From Bacteroidetes bacterium HGW-Bacteroidetes-4 (lineage in GTDB: Bacteria > Bacteroidota > Bacteroidia > Bacteroidales > SZUA-534), in contig PHDD01000026.1 of assembly GCA_002840905.1 (NCBI GenBank), forward strand, positions 1,091-54,048: DNA of 52,958 nucleotides, in the 5' to 3' direction. This document shows, piece after piece, positions 1-6,881 of the stretch. Both the position numbers and the translations under genes were made by a program. A model generated the notes under the pieces. That model was not told the origin of the DNA. It worked only from the letters and a program-made list of their open reading frames with translations, and did no database searches. The stretch's first letter is position 1. Every line of letters starts with the position of its first letter.

Positions 1-31
1 AAAGGCCTGTGAAAGTATATCGAGCCGCCGC

Positions 32-75
32 TTAGATTTTCCTTTCCGCCCAATTGGGCGGAAAGGAAAATCTAA
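32..75. repeat. 44-bp perfect palindrome, probable bidirectional terminator
   Basis: Two 22-nt arms meet with no spacer, centred on AATT at 52-55; the left arm begins TTAGATTTTCC and the right arm ends GGAAAATCTAA. Every base pairs across the axis. The G/C-rich core with flanking T/A runs can fold as a terminator from either direction. It would end a gene entering from the left edge and a leftward transcript from the promoter near 250. A repeated mobile palindrome is the alternative and cannot be tested from one copy. Confidence 0.6.
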
Positions 76-247
76 CTTATCTTTGAAGTAAAGTTGTCTA
101 AAGAAGGGGAGAATTTAAGGCAGTTCCTTGCTCTCAACCGAAAACCCTCGATGGGTTTGAGGGGGAGAAAAATATTGAAATGTCCGGCGCCGAAACACTT
201 CTGCAACCATCGGTATAAAAATCGCCTTCGGTTGTTCCTTGCTGTTG
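76..247 (-). ncRNA. Candidate structured small RNA, leftward (unassigned)
   Basis: No convincing protein is encoded here. A perfect -7 box, TATATTTG, lies on the minus strand at 255-248, and the palindrome at 32-75 could terminate a transcript of roughly 170-210 nt. On the minus strand several helices can form: GCAAC with GGTTGC over about 247-200, an AGTGT/ACATT helix around GGCGCC near 180-200, and a CTCAA-ACCC / GGGT-TTGAG hairpin near 136-165. The decamer GTTCCTTGCT occurs twice on the plus strand (123-132 and 234-243), giving two similar modules. The length suits a 6S-class RNA, but I see no long 5'-3' closing stem, so the family is left open. The -33 TTG is 25 nt from the -7 box, longer than usual. 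Confidence 0.3.
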
Positions 248-275
248 CAAATATAGCTCGGAAAATGTATGTTTG
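245..275 (+). promoter_or_regulatory. Bacteroidota-type promoter for the TPR gene
   Basis: TTG at 245-247, a 20-nt spacer, and TATGTTTG at 268-275 match the Bacteroidota -33/-7 consensus. Transcription would start near 282, about 38 nt before the ATG at 320. The -33 element abuts the minus-strand -7 box at 248-255, so the two divergent promoters overlap physically and may exclude each other. Confidence 0.5.
248..255 (-). promoter_or_regulatory. Minus-strand -7 box (TATATTTG)
   Basis: The plus strand reads CAAATATA, which is TATATTTG on the minus strand, a perfect TAnnTTTG element. The nearest TTG upstream on the minus strand is at 283-281, 25 nt away. It would drive the leftward structured RNA candidate. 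Confidence 0.35.
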
Positions 276-319
276 TTTAACAATCTATTAAAAAGTCCGA
301 TTTATAGGGGAGCAAACCA

Positions 320-637
320 ATGACCAACAAAATAAAAAAAGCCAAAGAACTTTACCAGCAATATAAATTTGATGAAGCGCAGGAGCTGTTTGAACAAATT
401 CTTTCAGAAAAGCCAGATAATCCCGAAGTTCTGGTGTTTTTAGCAAAAATTCATGCCAAAACACAAAACTATGGAGTTGCATTGAACTGTTATAATCAGG
501 TTTTGCAATTTGATGCATCGAACAGCGAAGCTTTAACTGGAATTAAATTGATAAAAAATATCCTTCAGCTCAGCAATAATTTTTATTACGAGAACCCTTA
601 TACCGACGACGAATTGTATGATTTTGATCGCGATTGA
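320..637 (+). CDS. Small tetratricopeptide repeat (TPR) protein
   Basis: This is a 105-residue protein without a signal peptide. Residues about 1-70 form two TPR-like helix-turn-helix units: the KAKELYQQYKFDEAQELFEQ stretch is followed by a second helix pair around AKTQNYGVALNCYNQVL. TPRs are protein-binding scaffolds, so a cytoplasmic adaptor role is likely, but no partner can be named. The C-terminal 25 residues are acidic (YTDDELYDFDRD). A purine-rich AGGGGAG at about 306-312 sits at suitable distance from the ATG, unusual in this AT-rich leader. The gene has its own promoter and is separated from the next gene by 142 nt, so it is probably monocistronic. Confidence 0.75.
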   Translation: MTNKIKKAKELYQQYKFDEAQELFEQILSEKPDNPEVLVFLAKIHAKTQNYGVALNCYNQVLQFDASNSEALTGIKLIKNILQLSNNFYYENPYTDDELYDFDRD

Positions 638-708
638 GGCAGGAAACAAACAATTTTGTAGAATCTTACAAAAAAAAATGAAAACATCATTTTATTAAAT
701 AATTAAAT

Positions 709-716
709 TATATTTG
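709..716 (+). promoter_or_regulatory. -7 box for the RRM / cold-shock operon
   Basis: TATATTTG at 709-716 is a perfect Bacteroidota -7 element followed by C. It lies 63 nt before the first RRM start codon. No clear -33 TTG is present at the normal distance. The leader is therefore about 55 nt long, which would leave room for post-transcriptional control typical of cold-shock genes; that is inference. Confidence 0.45.
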
Positions 717-779
717 CACCCAGAATAATTGGATAATTTAATGTGTGTCGTTAAGATTGTCTGGTATTAAAGTTAAAAT

Positions 780-1016
780 ATGAAGATTTTTATTGGCAAT
801 CTGGACGAAAAAATACAATCAACCCACCTTAAAGAAGCTTTTCAGGAATATGGTGAAGTTAGTTCTGCAAAAGTTGTAACCGACCGCAGAACAGGAAAAT
901 CGAAAGGTTTTGGTTTTGTTGAAATGCCCAATGATGGGGATGCCCAAAAAGTTATTTCTACCATTAATGGTGGAACCTGGGAAGGCAAAGTTATAACAGT
1001 TAGAGTAGCTTATTAA
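780..1016 (+). CDS. Single-RRM RNA-binding protein
   Basis: This 78-residue protein is essentially one RNA recognition motif. RNP2 is IFIGNL at residues 3-8 and RNP1 is KGFGFVEM at 42-49, with the aromatic positions that stack on RNA bases all retained. Small single-RRM proteins occur in several bacterial groups including Bacteroidota, where they bind RNA and are often linked to stress or cold adaptation. It lacks any C-terminal tail, unlike the next gene product. It is first of three RNA-binding genes in a row; 25 nt separate it from the second RRM gene. Targets cannot be deduced from sequence. Confidence 0.9.
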   Translation: MKIFIGNLDEKIQSTHLKEAFQEYGEVSSAKVVTDRRTGKSKGFGFVEMPNDGDAQKVISTINGGTWEGKVITVRVAY

Positions 1017-1041
1017 TCAGTACACTTTTTAATCAATTAAT

Positions 1042-1350
1042 ATGAATATTTATGTAGGAAATCTACACTATGGTGTAGATGAAGAAGATTTAAGAGGAAT
1101 CTTCGAAGAATACGGTGAAGTTACATCTGTAAAGTTAATTATGGATAAATTTACTGGAAAAAGTAAAGGATTTGCCTTTGTTGAAATGGGCACTTCTGAA
1201 GCCGGACAGGCAGCTATTGCAGCTTTAAATGAAGCTGAACTTGAAGGAAGAAACATGAAAGTTAACGAGGCTCGTGAGCGCACCGAAGACAGCAGACCTT
1301 CAAACAACAGAAGACCATCAAATTCAAGAAGGAATGAAAGGTACAATTAA
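1042..1350 (+). CDS. Single-RRM RNA-binding protein with basic tail
   Basis: This 102-residue protein carries one RRM: RNP2 IYVGNL at residues 3-8 and RNP1 KGFAFVEM at 42-49. Residues about 78-102 form a low-complexity Arg/Asn/Ser tail, probably disordered and nucleic-acid binding, a common layout for bacterial RRM proteins. It is a close paralogue of the upstream gene product (shared TGKSKGF.FVEM), which suggests tandem duplication. Its last 17 nt overlap the start of the cold-shock gene, so the codons of the tail also carry that gene's initiation region. Confidence 0.9.
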   Translation: MNIYVGNLHYGVDEEDLRGIFEEYGEVTSVKLIMDKFTGKSKGFAFVEMGTSEAGQAAIAALNEAELEGRNMKVNEARERTEDSRPSNNRRPSNSRRNERYN

Positions 1351-1531
1351 GTGGTATAACGAAACCAAAGGTTTTGGTTTCATTACCCGTGAAGGTGAAA
1401 AAGATATTTTTGTTCATCGCAGCGGACTGAATAATCAGTCGGTAGTGTTGGACGAAGGTCAGGAAGTTGAATTTGAAGTAGAAGACAGTCCTAAAGGGCC
1501 AGTAGCAGTTAATGTTTCTGTGGTGGACTAA
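1334..1531 (+). CDS. Cold-shock protein (CspA family)
   Basis: The 65-residue product begins MKGTIKWYNETKGFGFI, a standard cold-shock domain. RNP1 is KGFGFI at residues 12-17 and RNP2 is DIFVH at 24-28. Such proteins bind single-stranded nucleic acid and melt RNA structure. The reading frame is open upstream to an ATG at 1274, but those extra 20 residues do not look like the family, so I start at 1334, where CSPs normally begin. AGAAGGA at 1326-1332 provides a plausible ribosome site. The start lies inside the preceding RRM gene (17-nt overlap), implying translational coupling of an RRM protein and a CSP. Confidence 0.88.
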   Translation: MKGTIKWYNETKGFGFITREGEKDIFVHRSGLNNQSVVLDEGQEVEFEVEDSPKGPVAVNVSVVD

Positions 1532-1551
1532 TTCTTAAAGACATATAAATT

Positions 1552-1581
1552 AAAAGGGAACTATGGGTTCCCTTTTTTTTT
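1552..1581 (+). terminator. Intrinsic terminator after the cold-shock gene
   Basis: AAAAGGGAAC at 1552-1561 pairs with GTTCCCTTTT at 1567-1576 around a five-base loop, followed by more T. It closes the RRM-RRM-CSP operon, and the stem also lies next to the converging DUF438 gene, which ends at 1589. Confidence 0.8.
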
Positions 1582-1588
1582 GCACTCC

Positions 1589-2782
1589 TCATTCCCAGTC
1601 GAGCAGGCGTTTTTCTCCTTTTAGCGTTTGAATTTCCGAAATTTCTTGACTCACTTCAATCACACCTTTGTATTGCTGATTTGAATCGCGTACCGCAAAA
1701 TATTGAATAAGAAATTTTTGCCCTTTCATATCAATCCAAAAACTGGCTTCATCTTTTTCACCGCTTTTGAATGAATCTACTATTTTTTCAACTACATGCA
1801 CACTCTCCGGCGGATGGCAGTTGTGAACCTTACGACCAATAATGGTTTTCGTACGTGGAAAAATTCGCTTTTTAGGAGTCGAAAAATACCTTACTGTATC
1901 GTTTTCATCAACATACGTAATGTCAACGGGCAGGTGGTTAAATATAAGTTTTATCTGCTCCACGGTGAGTAAACCCGTATCCAAATCGCTTGCATCAGTG
2001 CTTAAGTTTGCCTTCGTTTGGCTAAGTATTTCTTTTTGTGCTTTTATATAGGGTAGTTCCATGTGACTGCTTTCAGCAAGCTTCTCGTTCAGTTCGGTTT
2101 CATCCATGGTTTCGAGCAGGTAAGGAAAAAGAATATGTTCTTCACGAAATTTAATGGTCATCATATTAAAAAATACATCGCCCACCCAACGGTTAAATTC
2201 CTTTAAATCGATTATTTCGTTGTTTAATGTCTCAATAATTTTTTTGATGTTCCGCCTGATGTCGTCGTGGAAACTCCACATAAGCTGTAAACAACGGTAG
2301 TCGGTCCAAAGCCCTTCAATTACCGGGAAAAGTATATTCTCCTTAATAATGTAATATGATTCAAATTGTTGAAGTTTTTTGAATTGCTGGCTTAATTCAT
2401 TTTTCAGCGTTTTGTTTGCCGTGTCTTTATTAAAGGCTTTAAAAACAGGAGTAATTTTATTCAATTGCTGCTCCATGGCTGTATTGTTAGCTTCAAAAAG
2501 AGCCAGAAACGAATTTTGTTGTGGTTCAATTCTTTTATAATTGCTTATGGGCCGGTGAAAAAGATTAAGAATTTTATTGGAGCAGGTTTTTAAAGCTTCC
2601 ATTGAATGCCCTTCACTAACCAACGCATCAAATAAAGTGATAAAATCGCTGGGAATCACAGTATCGATAAATTCCGGGTTTTCCTTTAAAAAGTTTCGGG
2701 AGTTGCCATATTTTATCAACTCATGTGCGACTTGGTGTAGTTTTTTTTGTCGTAAAGCTTTTGTATTCGATAGTTCTGACAT
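1589..2782 (-). CDS. DUF438 / hemerythrin / PAS domain protein
   Basis: The 397-residue soluble protein has three parts. Residues 1-80 are DUF438-like. Residues about 90-255 form a four-helix hemerythrin (HHE) bundle with KENILFP at 147-153, FHDDIR at 171-176 and EEHILFP at 214-220. Residues about 272-390 form a PAS domain with the KVHNCHPP motif at 318-325, typical of this family. Hemerythrin domains bind a di-iron centre that reacts with O2 or NO, and PAS domains bind haem, flavin or other ligands, so a redox or gas sensor is likely. Some usual iron-ligand histidines seem replaced (ANN at 98-100), so metal binding is uncertain. It lies 15 nt downstream of a histidine kinase gene on the same strand. 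Confidence 0.8.
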   Translation of the reverse strand: MSELSNTKALRQKKLHQVAHELIKYGNSRNFLKENPEFIDTVIPSDFITLFDALVSEGHSMEALKTCSNKILNLFHRPISNYKRIEPQQNSFLALFEANNTAMEQQLNKITPVFKAFNKDTANKTLKNELSQQFKKLQQFESYYIIKENILFPVIEGLWTDYRCLQLMWSFHDDIRRNIKKIIETLNNEIIDLKEFNRWVGDVFFNMMTIKFREEHILFPYLLETMDETELNEKLAESSHMELPYIKAQKEILSQTKANLSTDASDLDTGLLTVEQIKLIFNHLPVDITYVDENDTVRYFSTPKKRIFPRTKTIIGRKVHNCHPPESVHVVEKIVDSFKSGEKDEASFWIDMKGQKFLIQYFAVRDSNQQYKGVIEVSQEISEIQTLKGEKRLLDWE

Positions 2783-2797
2783 AAAAATTGTAGTTTT

Positions 2798-4159
2798 TTA
2801 TTGCTCATTTAAGGGAAGGGTAAAATAAAATGTCGCACCTTTACCCGGAGTCGATTGAACACCCATTTCACCATGGTGTGCTTTTATTATTCCCTTACTA
2901 ATAGCCAAACCCAATCCGTTTCCGGAAATCCTGGCCGTGTCGGGTTCCAGCTGGGTAAATTGTCTGAAAATTACTTCCTTGTTTTCATCTGAAATTCCAA
3001 TGCCGTTGTCTTTTACATAAAATTTAAAAGTGTTTAAATTTAACTCATAACCAACAACGATAGTTCCTTCAGGACAAAATTTTACAGCATTTTCAATCAA
3101 ATTAAAACAGCATTGTTTAAGCCGGTGAATGTCAATAAATATAGTGTGCTCTGTTTTCTCATGTGGTTCTTTAAAAAGCAGGTGGTAAAAGCCTAAAGTT
3201 TCAAGGGTGGGTGGGTATTCTTCTTTTATCTGTTGAAAAAAAGCAGTACAGTTAACAGAACGTTTGTAAAATTTCATTTGCTGTGTTTCAAGCATGGCAG
3301 CACTGAGAATATTTTCAATAATGGTTAAGAGCTTTTGTCCGCTTTGTTTTATGGTTTTTTGAAACTCTGCTTTCTGTTCATCATTAAAGGGTGTATTTTT
3401 TGTTAATAAATCAGAAAAACCCATCAATGCATTTAATGGGGTTCTGATTTCGTGGTTCATATTGGTCAGAAATCTTGACTTTAAACGGTCCGCTTCTTCG
3501 GCTTTTTCTTTTGCTGCCTGATATTCTTCAATTTTTTCTTCGAGCGATTGTTGAAGCTTTTGTTGTTTATCGTGGGTCGATTTTAAACCATCAACAATAA
3601 CCGCTAAAGGAATTGAAGTGATGGAACTGATAACAAGGGTATTGATACTTACCGCCAGCCAGCCGTTGAATTTGTAATCCACAATTAAAAATCCTTCAAA
3701 CCAATGATGCCAAATGCCCAGGGCTACAAATGCAATAAATAAAAGCTGAATTAGTAGGCTGGTTAAAGTAGCACGTAATCCAAACAATATGGATGTTAAA
3801 ATTGAAAAACCCACCAAATAAACCAGTCCGGCTCCATAGGGTCCCAAAACAAATAAAAGTATTGCAGCTAAAAGCAATACAGCAGTCACCATAAAATACA
3901 TTCGGTGTACCAATCTAACCTGATTTGATAGAAACAGCCAAATTAAAAAGCAATATGCCAGCGTATCGGCAACAGCTATCGATATAAAATTATTTTCTAT
4001 TGATAAATAAACCCCCAACAAATAGGCAAAAAAACCAAAAACCACAAACACCAGCAACAGGCTGTTCAGAATTTTTTCCCTCCAGAAGTTAATTCCATCT
4101 GCCGGCTTAAATTCTTTATTCGTAAGTTTTTCGCTAATAAATTGTTTAACCTTTACCAT
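2798..4159 (-). CDS. Membrane sensor histidine kinase
   Basis: This 453-residue kinase has about six transmembrane segments in residues 29-190, with only short loops, then a coiled coil (about 195-226). The dimerisation/phosphoacceptor motif is NHEIRTPLNALMGFSDLL, with the phosphorylated His at 236. An HATPase domain follows, with N box NLIENAVKF, G1 DNGIGI and G2 GNGLGLAISK. The input module is purely membrane-embedded, so it may sense a membrane or intramembrane signal. No response regulator or fused receiver is present nearby. It precedes the DUF438/HHE/PAS gene by 15 nt in the same direction, so the two are probably co-transcribed and may form one signalling unit. Confidence 0.85.
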   Translation of the reverse strand: MVKVKQFISEKLTNKEFKPADGINFWREKILNSLLLVFVVFGFFAYLLGVYLSIENNFISIAVADTLAYCFLIWLFLSNQVRLVHRMYFMVTAVLLLAAILLFVLGPYGAGLVYLVGFSILTSILFGLRATLTSLLIQLLFIAFVALGIWHHWFEGFLIVDYKFNGWLAVSINTLVISSITSIPLAVIVDGLKSTHDKQQKLQQSLEEKIEEYQAAKEKAEEADRLKSRFLTNMNHEIRTPLNALMGFSDLLTKNTPFNDEQKAEFQKTIKQSGQKLLTIIENILSAAMLETQQMKFYKRSVNCTAFFQQIKEEYPPTLETLGFYHLLFKEPHEKTEHTIFIDIHRLKQCCFNLIENAVKFCPEGTIVVGYELNLNTFKFYVKDNGIGISDENKEVIFRQFTQLEPDTARISGNGLGLAISKGIIKAHHGEMGVQSTPGKGATFYFTLPLNEQ

Positions 4160-4175
4160 GCTTGTTATTCTGATG

Positions 4176-4183
4176 CAAATATA
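4176..4183 (-). promoter_or_regulatory. -7 box of the histidine kinase operon
   Basis: CAAATATA on the plus strand reads TATATTTG on the minus strand, 17 nt upstream of the kinase ATG at 4159. A TSS near 4170 would give a leader of about ten nucleotides. No TTG is seen at -33. Confidence 0.4.
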
Positions 4184-4281
4184 GGGTTTGAAACTAATAA
4201 AGGAAAATTATATAATTTATGTACATATCTAAATATGTTTTAAAAATATAGAACAATATGCTCTTTAGCATTCCTTTTTTA

Positions 4282-4309
4282 TTGAACTTTGCTTATGTTT
4301 ATATGTTTG
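4282..4309 (+). promoter_or_regulatory. Candidate sucCD promoter
   Basis: TTG at 4282-4284, 17-nt spacer, TATGTTTG at 4302-4309. The -7 element is a perfect TAnnTTTG; the spacer is slightly short. It would give a leader of about 75 nt before sucC. The rest of 4184-4384 is AT-rich with no other recognisable element. Confidence 0.4.
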
Positions 4310-4384
4310 AACAACGGAACAATTAATGTTAAATTGAACAACCAAAATTGTAATCGTTTTGATTTTTAATGATATAAACTTTTA

Positions 4385-5527
4385 ATGCTTATGAAAATTC
4401 ATGAATATCAGGCAAAAGAAATATTTGCCGGTTATCAGATTCCCGTTCAACACCAGGTACTTTGTACCACGGTTGACCAAGTAGCAGCGGCTTTTGATGA
4501 AATTGGTGAAGCTGTGGTAGTTAAAGCCCAGGTTCTTGTTGGAGGTAGAGGCAAAGCCGGAGGAATCAAATTTTGCCAAACCAAAGAAAAAGCCATTGAA
4601 GCGGGCAAAAATATATTGGGTATGGACATTAAAGGCCTTACCGTTGAGAAAGTAATTGTTTGTAAAGCAGTTGATATAAAAGACGAGTTTTATGTGGGCT
4701 TAATTAACGACAGAAATACTAAATCAGTATTGCTTATGGTTAGTGCCGAGGGGGGTGTCGAAATTGAAGAAGTAGCTAAAACCAACCCGGAGAAAATCCT
4801 GAAAATTCCTATCGATCCTCTAGTTGGACTTCAACCACATCAGGCACGCAGCGTATTTTTTGAGGTGATGCAAAATGGAAAACATGTACAACAAGCGGCA
4901 GATATTTTGGTAAAACTATATAAAGTTTTTGTTGAGCAGGATTGTACTTTGGCCGAAATAAACCCCTTGGTAATTGATGCCGATGATAAAGTGATTGCAC
5001 TCGATGCCAAAGTAAATTTCGATGACAATGCATTGTTCCGTCATCCGGAATATGAAGCCATGGCTGATTATGACGAAGATGAGAAACTGGAAGTTGAAGC
5101 CAAAGAAAAAGGTTTGAGCTACATAAAACTCGACGGTAATATTGGTTGCATGGTAAACGGTGCCGGTTTGGCCATGGCTACCATGGATATGATTAAATTA
5201 TATGGTGGCAACCCGGCTAACTTTTTAGATATTGGTGGAAGTTCAAATCCTAAAAAAGTGGTACATGCCATGGAGTATTTAATGAATGATAAAAAAGTAG
5301 AAGCTGTTTTAATTAATATTTTTGGTGGAATTACCCGTTGCGACGATGTAGCTCGTGGTTTGTTGGAAGCCTTTAGCCAAATGACAGTAACGATTCCCAT
5401 TGTTATTCGTTTGTCGGGAACCAACGCTGAAGAAGGCCGTGAACTTTTAAAAAATAACAAGCAGTTAATTACCGCTCAATCGATGGGCGAAGCAGCACGC
5501 AAAGTAATTGAATCGGTTAAAAAATAA
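4385..5527 (+). CDS. sucC: Succinyl-CoA ligase, beta subunit
   Basis: The 380-residue protein is the nucleotide-binding subunit of succinyl-CoA synthetase, which interconverts succinyl-CoA and succinate with formation of ATP (or GTP). The N-terminal ATP-grasp domain starts KIHEYQAKEIF and contains VVKAQVLVGGRGKAGG near residues 44-59. The C-terminal CoA-ligase domain has the NIFGGITRCDDVA motif. Length matches the family. The first ATG (4385) gives MLMKIHEYQ; homologues usually begin with a single Met just before HEYQ, so the ATG at 4391 may be the real start. It is followed after 27 nt by sucD, making a two-gene operon that ends at a terminator. Confidence 0.95.
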   Translation: MLMKIHEYQAKEIFAGYQIPVQHQVLCTTVDQVAAAFDEIGEAVVVKAQVLVGGRGKAGGIKFCQTKEKAIEAGKNILGMDIKGLTVEKVIVCKAVDIKDEFYVGLINDRNTKSVLLMVSAEGGVEIEEVAKTNPEKILKIPIDPLVGLQPHQARSVFFEVMQNGKHVQQAADILVKLYKVFVEQDCTLAEINPLVIDADDKVIALDAKVNFDDNALFRHPEYEAMADYDEDEKLEVEAKEKGLSYIKLDGNIGCMVNGAGLAMATMDMIKLYGGNPANFLDIGGSSNPKKVVHAMEYLMNDKKVEAVLINIFGGITRCDDVARGLLEAFSQMTVTIPIVIRLSGTNAEEGRELLKNNKQLITAQSMGEAARKVIESVKK

Positions 5528-5554
5528 ACAGTTAACAATTTAAGAAACATTCAG

Positions 5555-6427
5555 ATGAGCATATTAATAAATAAAGATACAAAACTGGTAATTCAGGGAA
5601 TTACCGGCCGCGATGGAGGATTCCATGCTGAGAAAATGAAAGCCTACGGAACAAAGGTAGTTGCTGGGGTAACTCCCGGAAAAGAAGGACAAAATATTAA
5701 TGGTGTTCCGGTTTTCAATACAGTTGCCAATGCTGTTAAAGCCACAGGAGCCAATACATCAGTTGTTTTTGTTCCACCTGGTTATGCCGCCGATGCAATT
5801 GCAGAAGCTTCCGAAGCCGGAATTAAACTCGTAATTGCAATAACCGAAGGAATTCCAACCATCGATGTAATTCGAATTACACCAATTCTTGAAAGGAATG
5901 GTACCAAAATGATTGGACCAAACTGTCCTGGTCTTATTTCTCCCGGAAAAAGTATGGTAGGAATTCTTCCAACAATGATTTTTAAAGAAGGTAACGTTGG
6001 TTTAATTAGCCGAAGCGGCACACTGACTTACGAAATGGTTAACCAGCTTACCACAAACGGTATTGGTCAAAGCACTTGTATTGGAATTGGTGGCGACCCG
6101 GTTATTGGTTTGCATTATATTGAATTGCTAACCTTGTTCCAGAACGATAAAGATACCGAGGCAATTGTTCTTTGTGGCGAGATTGGTGGCGATGCCGAAG
6201 AACAAGCTGCCGCTTTTATTAAAGAGCACGTAACCAAACCCGTTGTGGCCTTTATTGCCGGACAATCAGCACCTCCCGGAAAACGTATGGGACACGCCGG
6301 AGCACTTATTACCAGTGGATCAGGAACAGCTTCTGAAAAAATTAAAGCCTTCGAGGCAGCAGGAGTGCGGGTTGCAAAAGAACCCGCCGATATACCATTA
6401 TTTATTAAAGAAGCATTAAAATTATAA
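5555..6427 (+). CDS. sucD: Succinyl-CoA ligase, alpha subunit
   Basis: The 290-residue CoA-binding subunit begins [21 protein letters not shown]. The family's catalytic histidine, transiently phosphorylated during the reaction, is His247 in MGHAGALI. A CoA-binding Rossmann fold occupies roughly residues 1-130 and GPNCPG lies near 123-128. It forms a heterotetramer with the upstream SucC. In Bacteroidota this enzyme serves the TCA cycle and the succinate/propionate branch. The terminator lies eight nucleotides after the stop codon. Confidence 0.96.
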   Translation: MSILINKDTKLVIQGITGRDGGFHAEKMKAYGTKVVAGVTPGKEGQNINGVPVFNTVANAVKATGANTSVVFVPPGYAADAIAEASEAGIKLVIAITEGIPTIDVIRITPILERNGTKMIGPNCPGLISPGKSMVGILPTMIFKEGNVGLISRSGTLTYEMVNQLTTNGIGQSTCIGIGGDPVIGLHYIELLTLFQNDKDTEAIVLCGEIGGDAEEQAAAFIKEHVTKPVVAFIAGQSAPPGKRMGHAGALITSGSGTASEKIKAFEAAGVRVAKEPADIPLFIKEALKL

Positions 6428-6435
6428 AATAAAAG

Positions 6436-6460
6436 AAGCTCCCCAATCGGGGAGCTTTTT
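6436..6460 (+). terminator. sucCD terminator
   Basis: AAGCTCCCC at 6436-6444, loop AATC, GGGGAGCTT at 6449-6457, then T residues to 6460: a textbook intrinsic terminator. Confidence 0.88.
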
Positions 6461-6881
6461 CATAATAGGTTGTATTGTCTCAAAGGAGACTTTCGAATTC
6501 AAAACAAACTTGAGTGAGGGTCTGTTTTGAACTTTCATGCTGCTAAGACGCATTAATTCCAAAAAGGATGCGTTTCTTTTTATGCTTTCCCTTTTTTACA
6601 TCCATCAGCATACGTTGCAGCTTGACATAGTTTAAAAAAGCGTTGCACTTATAAGAGTTATTTCTGAAATCAATTGAAAAATTGATAAAAATCATATTAA
6701 ATTACAATAAGGATATTAATATCCGATAAAAAATAATAATGGTTTTTTTTACTTTTGCATTTGGCAAAATTACAACTGAATAAACCTTGTTTCGTTCTGA
6801 AAAATAGAAGTTTTGTTAAACAAAAAAATATAAGAACTGTTTCATAAGCGAAAATTGATTTGAACATAAAATATAACGATA
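6461..6881. other. Non-coding interval between sucD and the E2 gene
   Basis: This 421-nt stretch has no convincing gene. It contains an inverted repeat with 9-bp arms (TTCAAAACA 6498-6506, TGTTTTGAA 6523-6531) and a second small dyad (ACGCAT 6548-6553, ATGCGT 6568-6573) followed by a T-rich run, which could be a backup terminator. TACTTTTG at 6750-6757 fits a -7 box for the downstream 2-oxoacid dehydrogenase operon, leaving a leader of about 120 nt. The remainder is AT-rich without visible structure. Confidence 0.5.

Noticed and set aside
94-291. 65-residue plus-strand ORF
   Set aside because: It crosses the structured region and both promoters, has a biased composition and no recognisable domain, so it is probably chance.
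654-673. TTTTGTA / TACAAAA hairpin downstream of the TPR gene
   Set aside because: The stem is A/T only and has no T run, so it is weak as a terminator.
1274-1333. Extended N-terminus of the cold-shock protein
   Set aside because: The extra 20 residues are unlike the family; the ATG at 1334 starts at the normal CSP position.
1068-1346. Minus-strand ORF opposite the second RRM gene
   Set aside because: It is the antisense shadow of a clear RRM protein and has low-complexity Ser/Leu composition.
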